From Chloroflexota bacterium (GTDB lineage: Bacteria > Chloroflexota > UBA6077 > CF-72): a DNA stretch of 8,331 nt. The translations under genes and the position numbers were made by a program. The notes under the pieces were generated by a model. That model saw nothing but the letters and a program-made list of their open reading frames with translations, was not told the origin of the DNA and made no database searches. Shown here one piece after another: positions 6,660-8,331 of the stretch (positions are counted from its first letter, which is position 1; every line of letters starts with the position of its first letter). The stretch lies in the NCBI GenBank assembly GCA_019242065.1, contig JAFAWJ010001084.1, positions 1 through 8,331 of the forward strand, written 5' to 3'.

Positions 6660-6675
6660 AGTTCAGGACTGAACT
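6660..6675. repeat. Perfect 7-bp inverted repeat across the cupredoxin stop codon
   Basis: AGTTCAG and CTGAACT are separated by 2 nt, making a 16-bp palindrome that covers the cupredoxin TGA (6665-6663). It lies about 10 bp upstream of the TTGACG candidate -35, a place suited to an operator. No T-run follows on the minus strand, so an intrinsic terminator is not supported. Confidence 0.4.
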
Positions 6676-7121
6676 ATCACCTGGCCCCGCATTTCGGGGT
6701 GGATGGTGCACACGTAGTCAAATGTGCCCGTCAGGTCGAACTCGCGTGTGTAGCGTTCCGATGGGGCCAGCGGCCCCGAGCGCCAGTCGCCGCCTGGCCC
6801 GCTGCCGGTCACGTCGTGGCCATCGTTGCCGTCGTTGGTCCAGGTGACGGTCGCCCCCGGGCGCACGGTCATCTGCTGCGGGGAAAAGCCGTAGTCGATG
6901 ACCTCTACTTGCGGTCGCGGCGAGGGCGTCGACGGCGGCGGCGGCGCGGGCGTCTGCCGAGATACGCGCGAGACGATGGCTTCGGGCACCAGCGTGGGCA
7001 GCGGCATGCGCGTCGGCACCAGCGTCGGTGGTGCGGGCGAGGGTTCGGCCGTCGGACGGGTCAGCATGACGACCACCAGCGCAGCCATCACGGCCAGGAT
7101 GGCGGCGCGAAAGAAGATCAC
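6663..7121 (-). CDS. Membrane-tethered plastocyanin-like blue-copper protein (cupredoxin)
   Basis: 152 residues. Residues 3-20 are a hydrophobic segment (signal or anchor), and residues 23-70 form a Pro/Thr-rich tether. The cupredoxin domain spans 71-152, starting VEVIDYGFSP and continuing with VRPGATVTWTN (86-96). All four type-1 copper ligands are present: H102 (GHDVT), C138 and H141 (CTIHP) and M144. The protein should be a one-electron carrier on the outer face of the membrane. The start is GTG, 4 nt after the mocA stop, without a clear Shine-Dalgarno, so translation is probably coupled to mocA; the exact start is less certain than the domain. Position beside an exported molybdenum hydroxylase suggests it may accept electrons from the FAD subunit or link it to a terminal oxidase. 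That role is inference; general respiratory use, like auracyanins, is equally possible. Confidence 0.92.
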   Translation of the reverse strand: MIFFRAAILAVMAALVVVMLTRPTAEPSPAPPTLVPTRMPLPTLVPEAIVSRVSRQTPAPPPPSTPSPRPQVEVIDYGFSPQQMTVRPGATVTWTNDGNDGHDVTGSGPGGDWRSGPLAPSERYTREFDLTGTFDYVCTIHPEMRGQVIVQS

Positions 7122-7125
7122 ACAA

Positions 7126-7707
7126 TCACAACGTGGCGTGCGCGGCCGCGAACGCCGCCGGGTCGTTCAGGTTCCACAGCACCGACTCGCTGTCGACGAG
7201 CACCTCGGTGACGTGGTCGGCGTGGCGCCGAACTACGGCGCGCAAACCCTGTTCCTGTTCTGTCACGGTACGCAGCTCGCCGAGCAGCCGCCCGGCGAGG
7301 CAGATCGGGTGTCCGCGACGGCCATTGAAGCTCGGTATCGCGACGTCGGTCAGGTCGTCGATCGCCGCGTACAGGCGGCCGAGGACGTCGGCGGTCACGG
7401 GCTGATCGACCGACTGGACGACGATCGCGGTCGGCGAGTCCTCGACTGCCGCGGCGGCCAGACAGATCGACGCGCTGCGACCTGTCTCGGGTTCGGCGTT
7501 GTAGACCGTCACCGCGTCCAGCGTGAGGGTGAGGTGGCGGGTCGCCGGTCCGAGCGCCACGACGACCTGACGCGCACCCGCTGCGCGCGCTTGCTGGACC
7601 GTGTAGCCCAGCAGCGTTGTGTCGGCCCACGGCAGCAGCGCCTTGGGCGTGCGCATGCGCTGTGAGGCGCCCGCGGCGAGAATGATCGCCACGCTGCCCG
7701 AGGCCAT
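7126..7707 (-). CDS. mocA: MocA-type molybdenum cofactor cytidylyltransferase (MobA/MocA NTP-transferase family)
   Basis: 193 residues, typical for MocA. It would transfer CMP from CTP to Mo-molybdopterin in the cytoplasm, giving the MCD cofactor used by PaoABC- and CoxLMS-type enzymes. The N-terminal nucleotide loop is IILAAGASQRMRTPKALLPW (8-27). LAAG rather than LAGG favours MocA over the GTP-using MobA. SVDQPV (99-104) is the metal-binding DxP segment, GHP (132-134) the substrate-loop motif, and NLNDPAAF (179-186) the C-terminal DIDTPEDL-like end. The usual Gly after RM in the first motif is Arg19. The ATG at 7707 starts right at the conserved N-terminus; the frame stays open upstream but that part overlaps the divergent gene. 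Only a weak GAGG lies before the ATG, so a leaderless or poorly translated message is possible. The location fits a dedicated maturation role for the neighbouring enzyme. A plain sugar-nucleotide transferase is less likely. Confidence 0.88.
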   Translation of the reverse strand: MASGSVAIILAAGASQRMRTPKALLPWADTTLLGYTVQQARAAGARQVVVALGPATRHLTLTLDAVTVYNAEPETGRSASICLAAAAVEDSPTAIVVQSVDQPVTADVLGRLYAAIDDLTDVAIPSFNGRRGHPICLAGRLLGELRTVTEQEQGLRAVVRRHADHVTEVLVDSESVLWNLNDPAAFAAAHATL

Positions 7708-7776
7708 GCCTCGGATGGTAGGCCAGGTGTGGCGTGCGCCGGATAGAATCGCCTGGACAGGGGGCAGGACCTGGCA
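7708..7776. promoter_or_regulatory. Divergent intergenic region between mocA and the cysteine desulfurase gene
   Basis: Sixty-nine bases separate the two start codons. On the plus strand TAGAAT (7744-7749, 5 of 6 to TATAAT) is well placed for a start near 7756, but no -35 match is seen 16-18 nt upstream. AGGA (7766-7769) lies 7 nt before the ATG at 7777 as its ribosome site. On the minus strand only TACCAT (7720-7715) resembles a -10, and it would give an almost leaderless mocA message. The small dyad GGCG/CGCC (7731-7740) is near the middle. A shared control region is plausible but not shown. Confidence 0.35.
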
Positions 7777-8331
7777 ATGTATGTGGATCACGCGGCGACC
7801 ACGCCCGTGCGGGCGGAGGTGCTGGCCGCGATGCTGCCGTACCTCACCGAGGAGTGGGGCAACCCGTCGAGCTTGTACGGCCCGGGCCGCCGCGCAGCAC
7901 AGGCGGTGACTCGGGCGCGCGCCACCGTTGCCGACATCCTGGACTGTGCTCGCGAAGAGGTCGTGTTCACCGGCTCCGGCTCGGAAGGCGCCAACCTGGC
8001 GATCAAAGGCGTGGCCGAGGCCGCGGCGCTCGACGGCAAACGTCACCTGATCACCAGCCGTATCGAGCACCACGCCGTGCTGGACACCTGTCGCTGGCTC
8101 GCAAAGTTTCGCGGGTTTCTATTGACCGAGATCGACGTCGATGCGCACGGCACGCTCGACCTCGCCCAGATCGAACGGGCGATGACACCCGACACGGCCC
8201 TGGTGAGCGTCATGTACGCCAACAACGAGGTCGGCACGCTCCAGCCGATCCGTGAGGTGGCGCGCATCGCGCATGCCCGCGGCGTGCCGGTGCACACGGA
8301 CGCGGTCCAGGCCGCGGCGCACCTGTCGCTG
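7777..8331 (+). CDS. Cysteine desulfurase, NifS/IscS family (3' end outside window)
   Basis: A PLP enzyme that moves sulfur from cysteine to a protein persulfide for Fe-S clusters, thionucleosides or molybdenum-cofactor sulfuration. 185 residues are visible, about half of a typical 380-400-residue protein. The N-terminus MYVDHAATTP (1-10) is the family signature, with ATG at 7777 and AGGA 7 nt upstream. Also seen are NPSSLYGPGRRA (29-40), FTGSGSEGANLAIKG (64-78, cofactor phosphate region), IEHHAVLDTC (96-105, with the His that stacks on PLP), YANNEVGTLQPI (147-158) and HTDAVQA (173-179, with the Asp and Gln that hold PLP). The PLP lysine and the catalytic Cys loop lie beyond the window edge, so activity cannot be judged. 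It is divergent from mocA. In the PaoABC and CODH systems a cysteine desulfurase supplies the Mo sulfur ligand, so a link is attractive but unproven; a housekeeping role is equally compatible. Confidence 0.94.
   Translation, partial: MYVDHAATTPVRAEVLAAMLPYLTEEWGNPSSLYGPGRRAAQAVTRARATVADILDCAREEVVFTGSGSEGANLAIKGVAEAAALDGKRHLITSRIEHHAVLDTCRWLAKFRGFLLTEIDVDAHGTLDLAQIERAMTPDTALVSVMYANNEVGTLQPIREVARIAHARGVPVHTDAVQAAAHLSL

Noticed and set aside
6473..6662. Molybdenum-cofactor riboswitch in the leader
   Set aside because: Only two short isolated hairpins are seen; the multi-helix Moco RNA architecture could not be recognised.
7708..8073. Upstream extension of mocA by 122 codons
   Set aside because: It is antisense to the cysteine desulfurase, and the conserved nucleotide loop begins right after the ATG at 7707.
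1..8331. tRNA, rRNA, CRISPR arrays, insertion sequences or long repeats
   Set aside because: None could be recognised; coding density is high and no repeated spacer or transposase-like sequence was seen.

Overview
The window is GC-rich bacterial DNA, densely coded with short intergenic gaps. Seven genes lie on the minus strand and one, incomplete, lies on the plus strand. Several extracytoplasmic proteins combine a Tat or hydrophobic N-terminus with a Pro/Ala/Gln-rich tether. With the style of the cupredoxin and the cysteine desulfurase, this suggests a monoderm-like, respiring soil or thermal lineage such as Chloroflexota. That placement is an impression from protein style and has not been tested by a search.

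Layout, in the direction of transcription on the minus strand (right to left). A MocA-type cytidylyltransferase (7126-7707), which would make the MCD form of the molybdenum cofactor, is followed after 4 nt by a membrane-tethered blue-copper protein (6663-7121). A 190-nt gap follows, holding a possible promoter and three perfect short inverted repeats. Then comes a tight run: a Tat-targeted two-[2Fe-2S] subunit (5387-6472), a molybdopterin-binding catalytic subunit (2903-5374) and an FAD subunit with four extra cysteines (1890-2888). These three form a molybdenum hydroxylase of the xanthine dehydrogenase/PaoABC superfamily. Continuing on the same strand are a secreted, C-terminally anchored TolB-like beta-propeller (613-1854) and, overlapping its stop, a Tat-type DmsB/YdhY-like four-cluster ferredoxin (1-623) that runs off the window. 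On the other strand, divergent from mocA, a class-V cysteine desulfurase begins at 7777 and also runs off.

How the genes fit together (inference). MocA makes the cofactor, and the cysteine desulfurase could supply sulfur for Fe-S clusters and the Mo sulfido ligand. The three-subunit enzyme is carried across the membrane by the Tat signal on its [2Fe-2S] subunit. Electrons run Mo, 2x[2Fe-2S], FAD, then to a [4Fe-4S] in the FAD subunit or onward to the cupredoxin or the DmsB-like ferredoxin. The substrate cannot be read from the sequence.

The most unusual points are a cysteine-free HMA-like domain fused to the C-terminus of the [2Fe-2S] subunit, a Cys in the catalytic loop where CO dehydrogenase has its copper-binding Cys, and the presence of a propeller plus a DmsB-like ferredoxin in a molybdenum hydroxylase operon.
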